Source: an unicellular cyanobacterium SU2
GTDB taxonomy: Bacteria > Cyanobacteriota > Cyanobacteriia > Cyanobacteriales > Microcystaceae
Direction of reading: 5' to 3'
Length of the DNA stretch: 64,000 nucleotides
Assembly: GCA_002110465.1 (NCBI GenBank)
Contig: NEED01000073.1
Location: forward strand, 246,338 to 310,337
Shown: positions 55,612 to 63,864 of the stretch, piece after piece
How positions within the stretch are numbered: the first letter of the stretch is position 1
Layout: each line of letters begins with the position of its first letter
Translations under genes and position numbers: made by a program
Notes under the pieces: model-generated
What the model was told of the DNA's origin: nothing
Database searches by the model: none
Seen by the model: the letters and a program-made list of their open reading frames with translations, nothing else

Positions 55612-58509
55612 ATGGCAGAACAAACAAATCCTAGTAATTCTAATAACATAGAAATGGAAGGAACTGCCAACGAAAGCAGTCAATTCACTCAAATTGGAAA
55701 GATTGAAGCAAATCAAGTTTTTATTGGCGATCAGTCAGCAACCCCTTTACTTGATAAACTTGAGAAAAGTAGTGAATCTGAATCGGTTAGGGTTCTGAAA
55801 ACGGGAGATTCACCTAAAAGAATTGAATATTGGCAAGGAAGAAAAGATGAGATTGATCAAATTTATCAATGGTTAACTAATGATAATATTTGTTTAATTG
55901 GAATTGAAGGAATTGGTGGAACAGGAAAATCAGTTTTAGCCAGTAAAATTTATGAAGAAATTGACGAATTTCCAAAACGTTTTTGGGCGGATGTTTCATC
56001 AGGTGCAATTCTTTTTAGTGATTTAGCGAGACGAGTTTTAACAGAGTTTGGTAGTTCGGTTCCTGATAATGAATTAGAATTGGTTAATGCTTTAATTCAA
56101 TGTTTACGATCGCGTCAATATTTATTAGTGATTGATAATTTAGAAAGTCTTTTAACCATAGAGAGAAAATGGAAAAGTCAGTTTTATCAAGATTTTTTTA
56201 ATAGTTGGCTTGAGTTTGGTAGCAACAGTAAAATTTTAATTACAACGCGAGAAAGACCAGAATTAATGGGTTTTGAATGGTTGCTATTAAAAGGGTTAAA
56301 AACGGAAGAAGGGGCTAATTTACTCACAGAATTGGGAATTACAGGGGAAGTAACTGCCTTTTCTGAATTAGTAGATGGTCATCCCTTATTATTAAAAATT
56401 GTCGCTAATTTAATTAAAAATGAATATTCCCAAGACCCAAATATTGAACGGTTAGCAGATTTAGGATTAGGAAACTTACAGCAATTACTAACAGATTCAA
56501 GAGTAGTTTGTCAACATCGCCGCGAAAATGTGGGGATGGTTTTGGTGTTGTATGCGAGTTTTAATCGTCTCACCCTTTGGCAACAAAAATGGTTACAAAA
56601 TTTAAGTGTTTATCGGGGGAGTTTTGATGGGGAAGCAGCAAAGCAAATGTTAACTCAAGTTGATGAGTCTGATGCTTTACCCAAAGAAATTAGAGACATT
56701 GAACAGGAGTTGAGACAATTTGTTAAACGATCTTTATTAGAACAACAATTGACTCCGAAAGAACGGTTTTCCTTTCAACCTGTGGTGTTAGAATATCTCA
56801 AATTTAAAGCAGGAAATCAAAATCAGGCACATTCTCAGGCGATCGCCTATTTTGCACAGAAGGTTAAACAAAAACCTTGGCAAACCCTAGAAGACGTAAA
56901 AGAATACCTAGAAATTGTCTATCATCAGTGTCAATTAGAAGAATATGCTAATGCAAACGAAATTTTGAGTTATTGTGATAATTTTCTCTCTCTTCGGGGT
57001 TACTATTCCACTATCACAGAAGTCAATCAACCTTTAGTCGAGAATTGGCAACCGAAAGACAATGAAGAAAAAAAGAATTTTGGTTGGGTATTCAATCGTT
57101 TAGGCAATGCTTACGACTCCCTCGGACAGTACCAAACAGCCATTGACTATCATCAGCAACATTTAGAAATCTCCAAAGAAATCGGCGATCGCTACGGACA
57201 AGGAAATAGTTTAGGGAATTTAGGCAATGCTTACGACTCCCTAGGACAGTACCAAACAGCAATTGACTATCATCAGCAATCTTTAGATATCGCTAGGGAA
57301 ATCGGCGATCGCAGAGGAGAAGGAAATAGTTTAGGGAGTTTAGGCAATGCTTACTACTCCCTAGGACAGTACCAAACAGCTATTGACTATCTTCAGCAAT
57401 GGTTAGAAATCTCCAAAGAAATCGGCGATCGCAGGGGAGAAGGGTCTAGTTTAGGGAATTTAGGACTTGCTTACGACTCCCTAGGAGAGTACCAGACAGC
57501 AATTGACTATCATCAGCAATCTTTAGAAATCTCCAAAGAAATCGGCGATCGCTTGGGAGAAGGAAATAGTTTAGGGAATTTAGGCAATGCTTACCACTCC
57601 CTCGGACAGTACCAGACAGCTATTGACTATCATCAGCAATGGTTAGAAATCTCCAAAGAAATCGGCGATCGCAGGGGAGAAGGAAATAGTTTAGGGAATT
57701 TAGGCAATGCTTACCACTCCCTCGGACAGTACCAGACAGCAATTGACTATCATCAGCAATCTTTAGAAATCTCCAAAGAAATCGGCGATCGCAGGGGAGA
57801 AGGAAATAGTTTAGGGAATTTAGGCAATGCTTACCACTCCCTCGGACAGTACCAGACAGCAATTGACTATCATCAGCAATCTTTAGAAATCTCCAAAGAA
57901 ATCGGCGATCGCAGGGGAGAAGGAAATAGTTTAGGGAATTTAGGCAATGCTTACCACTCCCTCGGACAGTACCAGACAGCAATTGACTATCATCAGCAAT
58001 CTTTAGAAATCTCCAAAGAAATCGGCGATCGCTTGGGAGAAGGAAATAGTTTAGGGAATTTAGGCAATGCTTACGACTCCCTAGGACAGTACCAAACCGC
58101 CATTGACTATCATCAGCAACATTTAGAAATCTCCAAAGAAATCGGCGATCGCTTGGGAGAAGGAAATAGTTTAGGGAATTTAGGCAATGCTTACGACTCC
58201 CTAGGACAGTACCAGACAGCCATTGACTATCATCAGCAATGGTTAGAAATCTCCAAAGAAATCGGCGGTCGCAGGGGAGAAGCCAATAGTTTATTTAATT
58301 TGGGAAATTCGTTATCAAAAATAAAACAAAAATCAAACGCAATTAATGCTTATAAAAATGCTCGTCAATTGTTCCAAGAAATGGGACTTGATAGTTATGT
58401 TCAAATGTGTGATGATGCGATTAACAAGCTTTCTCAAAGTTCTGGAAACTGGTTTAAACGTTTATTACGCTGGTTTAGGAATTGGTTACGTCGTTTGTTG
58501 GGGGGATAA
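55612..58509 (+). CDS. STAND-type P-loop NTPase with TPR array and amphipathic tail
   Basis: A 965-aa cytosolic signal-NTPase. Residues 11-40 hold a tag (QIGKIEANQVFIGD) shared with the preceding gene product. The NB-ARC-like core follows: Walker A GIEGIGGTGKS (97-107), Walker B LLVIDNLES (171-179) and sensor KILITTRE (207-214). A winged-helix region (about 320-400) precedes a linker, then ten almost identical 40-residue TPR units (LGNAYxSLGQYQTAIDYHQQ) from about 497 to 896 and one degenerate unit. The C-terminus is Trp/Arg-rich (WFKRLLRWFRNWLRRLL), a strongly basic amphipathic helix. STAND proteins oligomerise on ligand binding, and many serve in defence or programmed death. No enzymatic effector domain is seen. 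The target is unknown. Confidence 0.85.
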   Translation: MAEQTNPSNSNNIEMEGTANESSQFTQIGKIEANQVFIGDQSATPLLDKLEKSSESESVRVLKTGDSPKRIEYWQGRKDEIDQIYQWLTNDNICLIGIEGIGGTGKSVLASKIYEEIDEFPKRFWADVSSGAILFSDLARRVLTEFGSSVPDNELELVNALIQCLRSRQYLLVIDNLESLLTIERKWKSQFYQDFFNSWLEFGSNSKILITTRERPELMGFEWLLLKGLKTEEGANLLTELGITGEVTAFSELVDGHPLLLKIVANLIKNEYSQDPNIERLADLGLGNLQQLLTDSRVVCQHRRENVGMVLVLYASFNRLTLWQQKWLQNLSVYRGSFDGEAAKQMLTQVDESDALPKEIRDIEQELRQFVKRSLLEQQLTPKERFSFQPVVLEYLKFKAGNQNQAHSQAIAYFAQKVKQKPWQTLEDVKEYLEIVYHQCQLEEYANANEILSYCDNFLSLRGYYSTITEVNQPLVENWQPKDNEEKKNFGWVFNRLGNAYDSLGQYQTAIDYHQQHLEISKEIGDRYGQGNSLGNLGNAYDSLGQYQTAIDYHQQSLDIAREIGDRRGEGNSLGSLGNAYYSLGQYQTAIDYLQQWLEISKEIGDRRGEGSSLGNLGLAYDSLGEYQTAIDYHQQSLEISKEIGDRLGEGNSLGNLGNAYHSLGQYQTAIDYHQQWLEISKEIGDRRGEGNSLGNLGNAYHSLGQYQTAIDYHQQSLEISKEIGDRRGEGNSLGNLGNAYHSLGQYQTAIDYHQQSLEISKEIGDRRGEGNSLGNLGNAYHSLGQYQTAIDYHQQSLEISKEIGDRLGEGNSLGNLGNAYDSLGQYQTAIDYHQQHLEISKEIGDRLGEGNSLGNLGNAYDSLGQYQTAIDYHQQWLEISKEIGGRRGEANSLFNLGNSLSKIKQKSNAINAYKNARQLFQEMGLDSYVQMCDDAINKLSQSSGNWFKRLLRWFRNWLRRLLGG
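57100..58299. repeat. Ten tandem 120-bp TPR-coding units
   Basis: Units start every 120 bases from 57100. Nearly every unit carries a HIP1 octamer (GCGATCGC) at the same place; it is mutated in the last. The 120-bp blocks 57661-57780, 57781-57900 and 57901-58020 are identical. The array codes for TPRs; it is not a CRISPR array. Confidence 0.95.
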
Positions 58510-58547
58510 TTCAGAAATAGTTTATTTATCTTCAGAAAACTGATAGT

Positions 58548-59087
58548 TCAAAATTGAAACCTATAAAACGTTAATTGTGTATTCCCATAATGTTTTTCTT
58601 GACGAATTTCTAATCCTTTAATTCCTATTGCTTGCCATGATTTAGGATTATGTTCCACTGCAATTTCTCCGTCATTTGCTAAGAGTTGATAAGTAGCGAT
58701 CGCCTCTAAAACAGGTTGATATAACTGACTAGCATAAGGCGGATCAAAATAAATATGATCAAATTGTTGCCCGTCTAAGGTTTTTAAAACTTTAATGACA
58801 TCGCCTTTAATGACTTTAAATTCTTGATTTTCTGTAGCGACTTTTTGCCAATTTTGCTTAATAATACCGCAAGCTTTCCCATATTTTTCAATCCCTATTA
58901 CTTCCCTTGCACCACGACATAAAGCTTCTGCACCCATTGAACCATTCCCTGCACATAAATCTAACCAACGACACCCTATAATTGAACCTTGCCAAATATT
59001 AAATAACGCTTCTCTAACCTTAGCAGAAGTCGGACGAGTTAATTGTCCAGGTAAAGTGGTTAATAATCGATTTCCATAAATCCGCAT
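58548..59087 (-). CDS. rsmD: 16S rRNA (guanine(966)-N2)-methyltransferase
   Basis: A 179-aa SAM methyltransferase. Typical: RPTSAKVREALFNIW near the start, the SAM motif WLDLCAGNGSMGAEAL, and the N-methyltransferase motif DPPYASQLYQPVL (about 118). It modifies the small ribosomal subunit RNA. It is convergent with the STAND gene, with 38 bases between stop codons. Confidence 0.92.
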   Translation of the reverse strand: MRIYGNRLLTTLPGQLTRPTSAKVREALFNIWQGSIIGCRWLDLCAGNGSMGAEALCRGAREVIGIEKYGKACGIIKQNWQKVATENQEFKVIKGDVIKVLKTLDGQQFDHIYFDPPYASQLYQPVLEAIATYQLLANDGEIAVEHNPKSWQAIGIKGLEIRQEKHYGNTQLTFYRFQF

Positions 59088-59140
59088 TATAGTGAATAAT
59101 TGATAGTAGATAGCTTAAGTAAATAGAACATAATGGGAAA

Positions 59141-59416
59141 TTATTGAGGAATTTCTACAAGACTCCCAGTAACATATTTATGTAGGATACTAGAAATCAA
59201 GGTTTGATCAGAAATCCCTTCTTCTTTTGCTTTAGCTTGAATAGCTTCTAAATCCAAAGAAGATAATTGTAAAGTGATTGTTCTGTTTTGAATCAAAGTT
59301 GCTTCTGCGTAAGATTTTAACTCCGCTAGTCTCTCTGGGGTTCCCACAGAATACCACTCGTCATTATCATAGGAATCAAGAATCTCTTGTTCTTCTGAAT
59401 TAAGCTTAGTCATCAA
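59141..59416 (-). CDS. CopG/BrnA-like antitoxin
   Basis: A 91-aa protein, acidic at the start (SEEQEILDSYDNDEW) and with a C-terminal ribbon-helix-helix-like part (TITLQLSSLDLEAIQAKAKEEGIS). This form is common for antitoxins partnered with BrnT-like toxins in cyanobacteria. It overlaps the upstream toxin gene by 11 bases, and the antitoxin comes second. It should neutralise the toxin and repress the operon. Two Met codons begin the frame; either may start it. Confidence 0.7.
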   Translation of the reverse strand: MMTKLNSEEQEILDSYDNDEWYSVGTPERLAELKSYAEATLIQNRTITLQLSSLDLEAIQAKAKEEGISDQTLISSILHKYVTGSLVEIPQ

Positions 59417-59693
59417 TGATTGTTCCTCCGAGATATTTTTTAGTTGCCTTTCTTGAGGGAATAATTGTTTTGAGAAAGAGTTCTGAAGATGAATTTATAT
59501 AGGGAATTAGAAAAGCGTAATTGTCAATTTTGACAATCATCATTCGTTGATTTGGATATTTTACCTTATTCGGATGCTCCACATCATCAAGAAGATTTCC
59601 TTTCTGTATAGATACTAACACCATTTCAAATGTTATGCCTCGTTCTTTTTGAAGCTTTTTATTCTTTTCCTGATTCCATCGAATCGTTTTCAT
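59406..59693 (-). CDS. BrnT-like toxin
   Basis: A 95-aa protein with BrnT-family features: IRWNQEKNKKLQKERGITFE at the N-terminus, DDVEHPNKVKYPNQRMMIVK in the middle, and ELFLKTIIPSRKATKKY at the end. BrnT toxins are RelE-fold ribonucleases. It is the first gene of an overlapping toxin-antitoxin pair. The call rests on pattern similarity. Confidence 0.7.
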   Translation of the reverse strand: MKTIRWNQEKNKKLQKERGITFEMVLVSIQKGNLLDDVEHPNKVKYPNQRMMIVKIDNYAFLIPYINSSSELFLKTIIPSRKATKKYLGGTIIDD

Positions 59694-59757
59694 TCTGGTT
59701 AAATGACTTACGAGGTTGACTCAATCTGCGAAAAAATATTTAATTATCCATTAAAAT

Positions 59758-59799
59758 TTAATCTAACGAGTAAGTGACTATCACAGGAGTTTGACTCAT
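59758..59799 (-). pseudogene. Decapitated third copy of the coiled-coil gene (start only)
   Basis: On the minus strand the ATG at 59797-59799 reads MSQTPVIVTYSLD and stops. This equals the first 12 residues of the two intact paralogs just upstream (MSQTPITVTYSLE and MTQTPVTITYSLE). The bases before it also match their leader DNA (AATTAGAGAATAAT). The rest of the gene is lost. Confidence 0.75.
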
Positions 59800-59838
59800 C
59801 GTATTATTCTCTAATTGATACTATGTCAATAAAATTAA

Positions 59839-60177
59839 TTAGGGACTACCAACTAACCCAAAAAGCTTAGCCAATCCACCTAAAAGTGCAACAATTAAAC
59901 CAATTAAAACCCCACGACTAATAAACTCTTGATTATCTATCCGTTTTCCTAAACCATCAACCTTTTCCTCTAGTCTAACTTGTCCAACTTCCAAATTAGT
60001 CAAACGAGAATCAATCTTATCTAACTTAGATTCAAACTTTTCATTGAGTTTATCTACTTTAGACTCAAGTTTATCTAACTTGGACTCAAATTTTTCATCA
60101 ATTTTATCTAATTTCCCATTAATCTCTTTTAATATGTCTTCGAGTGAATAAGTGACGGTAATCGGAGTTTGACTCAT
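59839..60177 (-). CDS. Coiled-coil protein with C-terminal membrane helix, paralog 1
   Basis: A 112-aa protein. Residues about 15-80 are a heptad-repeat coiled coil (ILKEINGKLDKIDEKFESKL, then repeated DKLESKVDKLNEKFESKLDK), and residues 88-108 are a membrane helix (SRGVLIGLIVALLGGLAKLFG). The layout resembles XhlA-type proteins and other small tail-anchored coiled coils, but I assign no function. It is one heptad (seven residues) longer than its neighbour. The frame opens with two Met codons; the second (60177) matches the paralogs. Confidence 0.75.
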   Translation of the reverse strand: MSQTPITVTYSLEDILKEINGKLDKIDEKFESKLDKLESKVDKLNEKFESKLDKIDSRLTNLEVGQVRLEEKVDGLGKRIDNQEFISRGVLIGLIVALLGGLAKLFGLVGSP

Positions 60178-60215
60178 CATATTCTTCTCTAATTGATACT
60201 ATATATTAAAATTAA

Positions 60216-60533
60216 TTAGGGACTACCAACCAATCCAAAAAGCTTGGCTAATCCACCTAAAAGTGCAACAATTAAACCAATTAAAACCCCACGACTAATA
60301 AACTCTTGATTATCTATCCGTTTTCCTAAACCATCAACTTTTTCTTCTAATCTTGCTTGTCCCACTTCTAAATTAGTCAAACGAGAATCAATCTTATCTA
60401 ACTTAGACTCAAACTTTTCATCGAGTTTATCTATTTTAGACTCAAATTTTTCATCAATTTTATCTAGTTTACTACTAATCTCTTTTAAGATTTCTTCGAG
60501 TGAGTAAGTTATTGTAACTGGAGTTTGAGTCAT
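60216..60533 (-). CDS. Coiled-coil protein with C-terminal membrane helix, paralog 2
   Basis: A 105-aa protein, closely similar to the gene downstream: same start (MTQTPVTITYSLEEILKEI), same heptads (KFESKIDKLDEKFESKLDKI) with one heptad fewer, and an identical tail (ISRGVLIGLIVALLGGLAKL). The ATG at 60533 is chosen by comparison with the paralogs; the frame is open to 60590 inside the end of hisH. The pair plus the remnant at 59758 show repeated tandem duplication. Confidence 0.75.
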   Translation of the reverse strand: MTQTPVTITYSLEEILKEISSKLDKIDEKFESKIDKLDEKFESKLDKIDSRLTNLEVGQARLEEKVDGLGKRIDNQEFISRGVLIGLIVALLGGLAKLFGLVGSP

Positions 60534-60570
60534 TGTATCAGTCTCCAAATAGATGATTGTAGAATTGTAT

Positions 60571-61191
60571 TTATTTAACCAACCTAACAAAATTAGATAG
60601 AATTTTTAAGCCATAATCTGAAGATTTTTCAGGGTGGAATTGTACTGCCATGAGATTATCAAAAGCGATAGCTGCTGTAATCGTTTGGGTTCCGTGGGTA
60701 ACAGTTGCTGCGGTAACATTTTTATCGATAGGATCAACATAATAAGAGTGAACAAAATACACATAAGGATTGGTTGGTAAACCTTGCCATAAACTTAAAT
60801 CAGGTTGAGTAAAGTCCAATTGATTCCAACCCATGTGAGGAATAGTAAGATTAGGTTCAGAACGAAAACGACGTACCTTTCCAGGGATAATTCCTAACCC
60901 TGGTTCTTTCCCTTCTTCAGAAGCATCAAAGAGAATTTGTAACCCTAAACAAATTCCTAAAAAAGGCTTTTTGTCAGCGATTGCCTGTTTAATGGGATCA
61001 ACTAAGTGACGCGATCGCAGATGCTGAACTGCCGGATCAAACGATCCAACTCCAGGTAAGACAATTCCAGCAGCTTGAGCAATTTCATCAGGAGAATCAG
61101 TGATTTTTGGGGTTATCCCTGCTTTTTCGAGTCCTTTACAAGCAGAGTGCAGGTTTCCCATATCGTAGTCAATAACGGCAATAAAGCCCAT
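60571..61191 (-). CDS. hisH: Imidazole glycerol phosphate synthase, glutamine amidotransferase subunit
   Basis: A 206-aa class I glutamine amidotransferase that feeds ammonia to HisF in histidine synthesis. N-terminus IAVIDYDMGNLHSACKGLEK, oxyanion region GIVLPGVGSFD, nucleophile Cys in FLGICLGLQILF, and the His/Glu pair in VQFHPEKSSDYG. All catalytic residues are intact and length is normal. The ATG at 61191 is standard. Confidence 0.96.
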   Translation of the reverse strand: MGFIAVIDYDMGNLHSACKGLEKAGITPKITDSPDEIAQAAGIVLPGVGSFDPAVQHLRSRHLVDPIKQAIADKKPFLGICLGLQILFDASEEGKEPGLGIIPGKVRRFRSEPNLTIPHMGWNQLDFTQPDLSLWQGLPTNPYVYFVHSYYVDPIDKNVTAATVTHGTQTITAAIAFDNLMAVQFHPEKSSDYGLKILSNFVRLVK

Positions 61192-61246
61192 GTTGCAATG
61201 TTTAATAAAATAAGTTCTTCGATTCTATTCTAGGGTATGAGATCTC

Positions 61247-61756
61247 ATGACTAAGATTCTGTTAACTTCATTTCAAACTTGGCTACCTCATCAAGTCTCT
61301 AATTCCTCGGATGATCTTTTGGAGTATATAAAATCCCAAGAGATTAAAGGGGTATTTTTCAGCTTTTTAAGACAACTGCCGGTGGATATCTCCCTAGCAA
61401 GTCAACAGGCGATCGCGGCTATTGATGAAATTCAACCCCAAGTGGTGATTTGTTGCGGAATGGCGGAGTCACGCCAACAATTAACCGTAGAATCAAATGC
61501 TCGGGGAAAAAGAGGAAAACTTGAAACCACGATTAACCTAGAAAAATTAGTTTCCCAGTTGTCAGATACGTCTATTAGTCACGATGCAGGTATGTTCGTC
61601 TGTGAGGGACTTTATTATCAAGTTTTGACTCATTTACAACAATCTTATCCTTACAGTCATGGATTATTTGTTCATGTCCCTATATTGACTGAAATTAATA
61701 GATTTCACATCGTTAGGGAGTTTAACTTAATCTTAGAAAAACTTTCAATTCTTTAG
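61247..61756 (+). CDS. Pyroglutamyl-peptidase I-like protein (peptidase C15)
   Basis: A 169-aa protein of the C15 family. The catalytic Glu region is GMAESRQQLTVES, the nucleophile Cys is in DAGMFVCEGLYYQVL, and the His candidate is in GLFVHVPIL. It is shorter than usual C15 enzymes (about 210 aa), and the N-terminal motif is changed (LLTSFQTWLPHQVSNSS in place of the F.P.....NPS form). It may remove N-terminal pyroglutamate or be a relaxed relative. It is divergent from hisH (55 bases between starts). Confidence 0.75.
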   Translation: MTKILLTSFQTWLPHQVSNSSDDLLEYIKSQEIKGVFFSFLRQLPVDISLASQQAIAAIDEIQPQVVICCGMAESRQQLTVESNARGKRGKLETTINLEKLVSQLSDTSISHDAGMFVCEGLYYQVLTHLQQSYPYSHGLFVHVPILTEINRFHIVREFNLILEKLSIL

Positions 61757-62063
61757 TTAGCTCATTATTATTGTATTTTTAAATTGTTGATCCACACAAA
61801 GAAGGATCAAACCTTAAAATTATCTGTTTTTTAACAGTAGTTTAATTAGGAAAATATTAAAATAAGTAGGTAGGCATAAATGAAGGTTTGTAGTAAGCTC
61901 TTTAGAGCAAGAAAGTGTTCCATCATCGATGCTCAAGCCCCAACTACTTGGTACTGAGCGGAGCCGAAGTACGAACTTTTCTATTTTCACGCTAACTATG
62001 CCTAATCACTTAAAAGTATATTCATAGTTCATTCTTTGTAAGAATAAATAGGAAAATTAAACG
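61757..62063. other. Intergenic region upstream of hcp
   Basis: 307 bases. Most is MITE-like copy C (61863-62013). The last 50 bases before hcp are A+T-rich and may hold its promoter. Confidence 0.5.
61863..62013. repeat. MITE-like dispersed repeat, copy C, with nested hairpin
   Basis: Inverted ends TAAGTAGGTAGGCATAAA and TATGCCTAATCACTTA. Inside, CTTTAGAG, CATCATCGATGCTCAAGCCC and GAACTTTT match copy B (39146-39277) in reverse. A segment at about 61946-61972 (GGTACTGAGCGGAGCCGAAGTAC, itself an inverted repeat) is absent from copy B. Confidence 0.65.
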
Positions 62064-63701
62064 ATGTTTTGCGAACAATGTGAACAAACAGCTAGTGGAA
62101 ACGGTTGTCATCAATGGGGAGCTTGTGGAAAAAGTCCTGAAGTGAACGCGGTACAAGATTTATTAGTTTATTGTTTACGGGGACTCGCTCCAGTTGTTTT
62201 AAAAGCCAAAACATTAGATATTTCTACCCATCAGGCGGATATTTTTACCGGTGAAGCTTTATTTGCCACCATGACTAATGTCAACTTTGATCACAAACGC
62301 TTTACGAAATATATTCGTAATTGTATTGAAATTCGAGAAAATTTAAAAGACCAAATAAATCAATCTATTTCCTGGCCAGAAATTTCTAATTATTTCCCTG
62401 ACTTCACCGAAAGTTTAGTGCAACAAGGTCAAAACACTGACCTAACTTTTATAAGTAAAGAAACCAATAATATTGATATCTTCTCCCTAAAATTAACAGT
62501 TCTGTATGGCATAAAAGGAACGGCTTCTTATAACTTTCATGCTCAAGAATTAGGGCAAGAAGATGACCAAGTTTATACCTTTATTCAAGAAGCTTTAGCC
62601 GCCTTAGATCGTAATGATCTTAGTTTAAACGATTGGGTCAATCTTGCCTTAAATGTGGGCAAAACAAATCTAAGAGCAATGGAATTATTAGATGCAGGTC
62701 ATACCAGTACCTACGGCCATCCTATCCCGACAAAAGTTCCTTTAAACCCTCGTCTAGGTAAAGCAATTTTAGTCTCTGGTCATGATATTAAACAATTAGC
62801 TGCTATTCTCGAACAAACTGTTGATAAAGGGGTTACCGTTTATACTCATGGTGAATTATTACCCGCCCATGGTTACCCAATTTTAAAAGAAAAATATCCC
62901 CATTTCTACGGGCATTATGGAACCGCTTGGCAAAACCAAACCAAAGACTTTGCTAAGTTTCCAGGGGCAATTATTATCACTACAAATTGTTTAATGCCTC
63001 CCCATGAAATTTATGAAGAAAAACTCTTTACCATTGGTCCGGTTGGCTATCAAGGAATTAACTATCTCCCTGGTAATCAAACTAACATTCCTGACTTTAC
63101 TCCAGCCATCGAAAAAGCCCTAGAAATGCCAGGGTTTACCCAAGAAGAAACCCCAAGAGAGGTGACAGTAGGATTTGCTCATAATAGTGTGTTAAATGTA
63201 GCCGATCAAGTGATTGAAGCCGTTAAACAAGGTCAAATTCGACATTTCTTCCTCGTTGGTGGTTGTGATGGGGCAAAACCTGGACGGACTTACTATACTG
63301 AATTCGTGGAAAAAGTTCCCAAAGATTGTATTGTTTTAACCCTAGCTTGTGGAAAATTTCGCTTCTTTGATAAGCAGTTAGGCGAAATTGGAAATCTTCC
63401 TCGATTAATGGATGTTGGGCAATGTAATGATGCTTATTCTGCCATAAAAATTGCCCTAGGATTAGCTCAAGCTTTCCAGGTTGAAGTGAATGAACTACCC
63501 TTATCCATGATTCTTTCTTGGTATGAACAAAAAGCCGTTGCTGTTCTCCTCACCTTACTTTATTTAGGAATTAAAGATATTCGTCTAGGGCCAACCTTAC
63601 CCGCTTTTATTACCCCTAATGTTTTCCAATTATTATCCGAAACCTACAACCTTCAATCTATTACAACTCCTGATCAAGATTTAGCCGCTTGTTTAGCTTA
63701 A
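62064..63701 (+). CDS. hcp: Hybrid-cluster protein (hydroxylamine reductase)
   Basis: A 545-aa iron-sulfur protein. The N-terminal cysteines C3, C6, C15 and C21 (C-x2-C-x8-C-x5-C) fit the class I pattern that binds a [4Fe-4S] cluster. Ligands for the hybrid [4Fe-2S-2O] cluster are seen in the C-terminal half: His and Glu in YTHGELLPAHGYP, Cys in TTNCLMPP, Cys in VGGCDGAKPGRTYY, and Cys in LTLACGKFRFF. The family reduces hydroxylamine or NO and S-nitrosylates proteins in nitrosative stress. The ATG at 62064 has an AGGAAAA Shine-Dalgarno. No hcr reductase gene is adjacent. Confidence 0.95.
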   Translation: MFCEQCEQTASGNGCHQWGACGKSPEVNAVQDLLVYCLRGLAPVVLKAKTLDISTHQADIFTGEALFATMTNVNFDHKRFTKYIRNCIEIRENLKDQINQSISWPEISNYFPDFTESLVQQGQNTDLTFISKETNNIDIFSLKLTVLYGIKGTASYNFHAQELGQEDDQVYTFIQEALAALDRNDLSLNDWVNLALNVGKTNLRAMELLDAGHTSTYGHPIPTKVPLNPRLGKAILVSGHDIKQLAAILEQTVDKGVTVYTHGELLPAHGYPILKEKYPHFYGHYGTAWQNQTKDFAKFPGAIIITTNCLMPPHEIYEEKLFTIGPVGYQGINYLPGNQTNIPDFTPAIEKALEMPGFTQEETPREVTVGFAHNSVLNVADQVIEAVKQGQIRHFFLVGGCDGAKPGRTYYTEFVEKVPKDCIVLTLACGKFRFFDKQLGEIGNLPRLMDVGQCNDAYSAIKIALGLAQAFQVEVNELPLSMILSWYEQKAVAVLLTLLYLGIKDIRLGPTLPAFITPNVFQLLSETYNLQSITTPDQDLAACLA

Positions 63702-63742
63702 ATAAGACCCAATAAGCTGTTCATGACCTAAATTAAAAGTAG

Positions 63743-63762
63743 GGGTCAATGGTCGTTGACCC
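63743..63762 (+). terminator. Stem-loop downstream of hcp
   Basis: GGGTCAA-TGGTCG-TTGACCC, a perfect 7-bp stem 42 bases after the stop. The same GGGTCAACGG/CCGTTGACCC core is at 14865-14884, so this is a dispersed hairpin that may serve as a transcript end. Confidence 0.5.
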
Positions 63763-63812
63763 TTACTGAAGATAAGAAAGAGCAAGGAATTTACCTTCCG
63801 TGATGCGTAAAG

Positions 63813-63862
63813 CCCCTGTGATTTATCCAGGGGATATAAGCGAATAGCCAGATTTATCTGGC
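63813..63862. repeat. Two hairpins at the 3' end of an IS200/IS605-type element
   Basis: CCCCTG...CAGGGG (63813-63833) and GCCAGAT-TT-ATCTGGC (63847-63862) lie just downstream of the transposase stop codon. IS200/IS605 transposases recognise subterminal hairpins, so one of these is likely the right end. Confidence 0.6.
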
Positions 63863-63864
63863 AG

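Noticed and set aside
57620..57982. Minus-strand open frame of 120 codons opposite the TPR array
   Set aside because: It is an antisense shadow of the 120-bp repeats and repeats itself with them; no start signal or family.
57100..58299. Regular 120-bp repeats resembling a CRISPR-like array
   Set aside because: Units are longer than CRISPR repeats, have no unique spacers and code for TPRs in one long frame.
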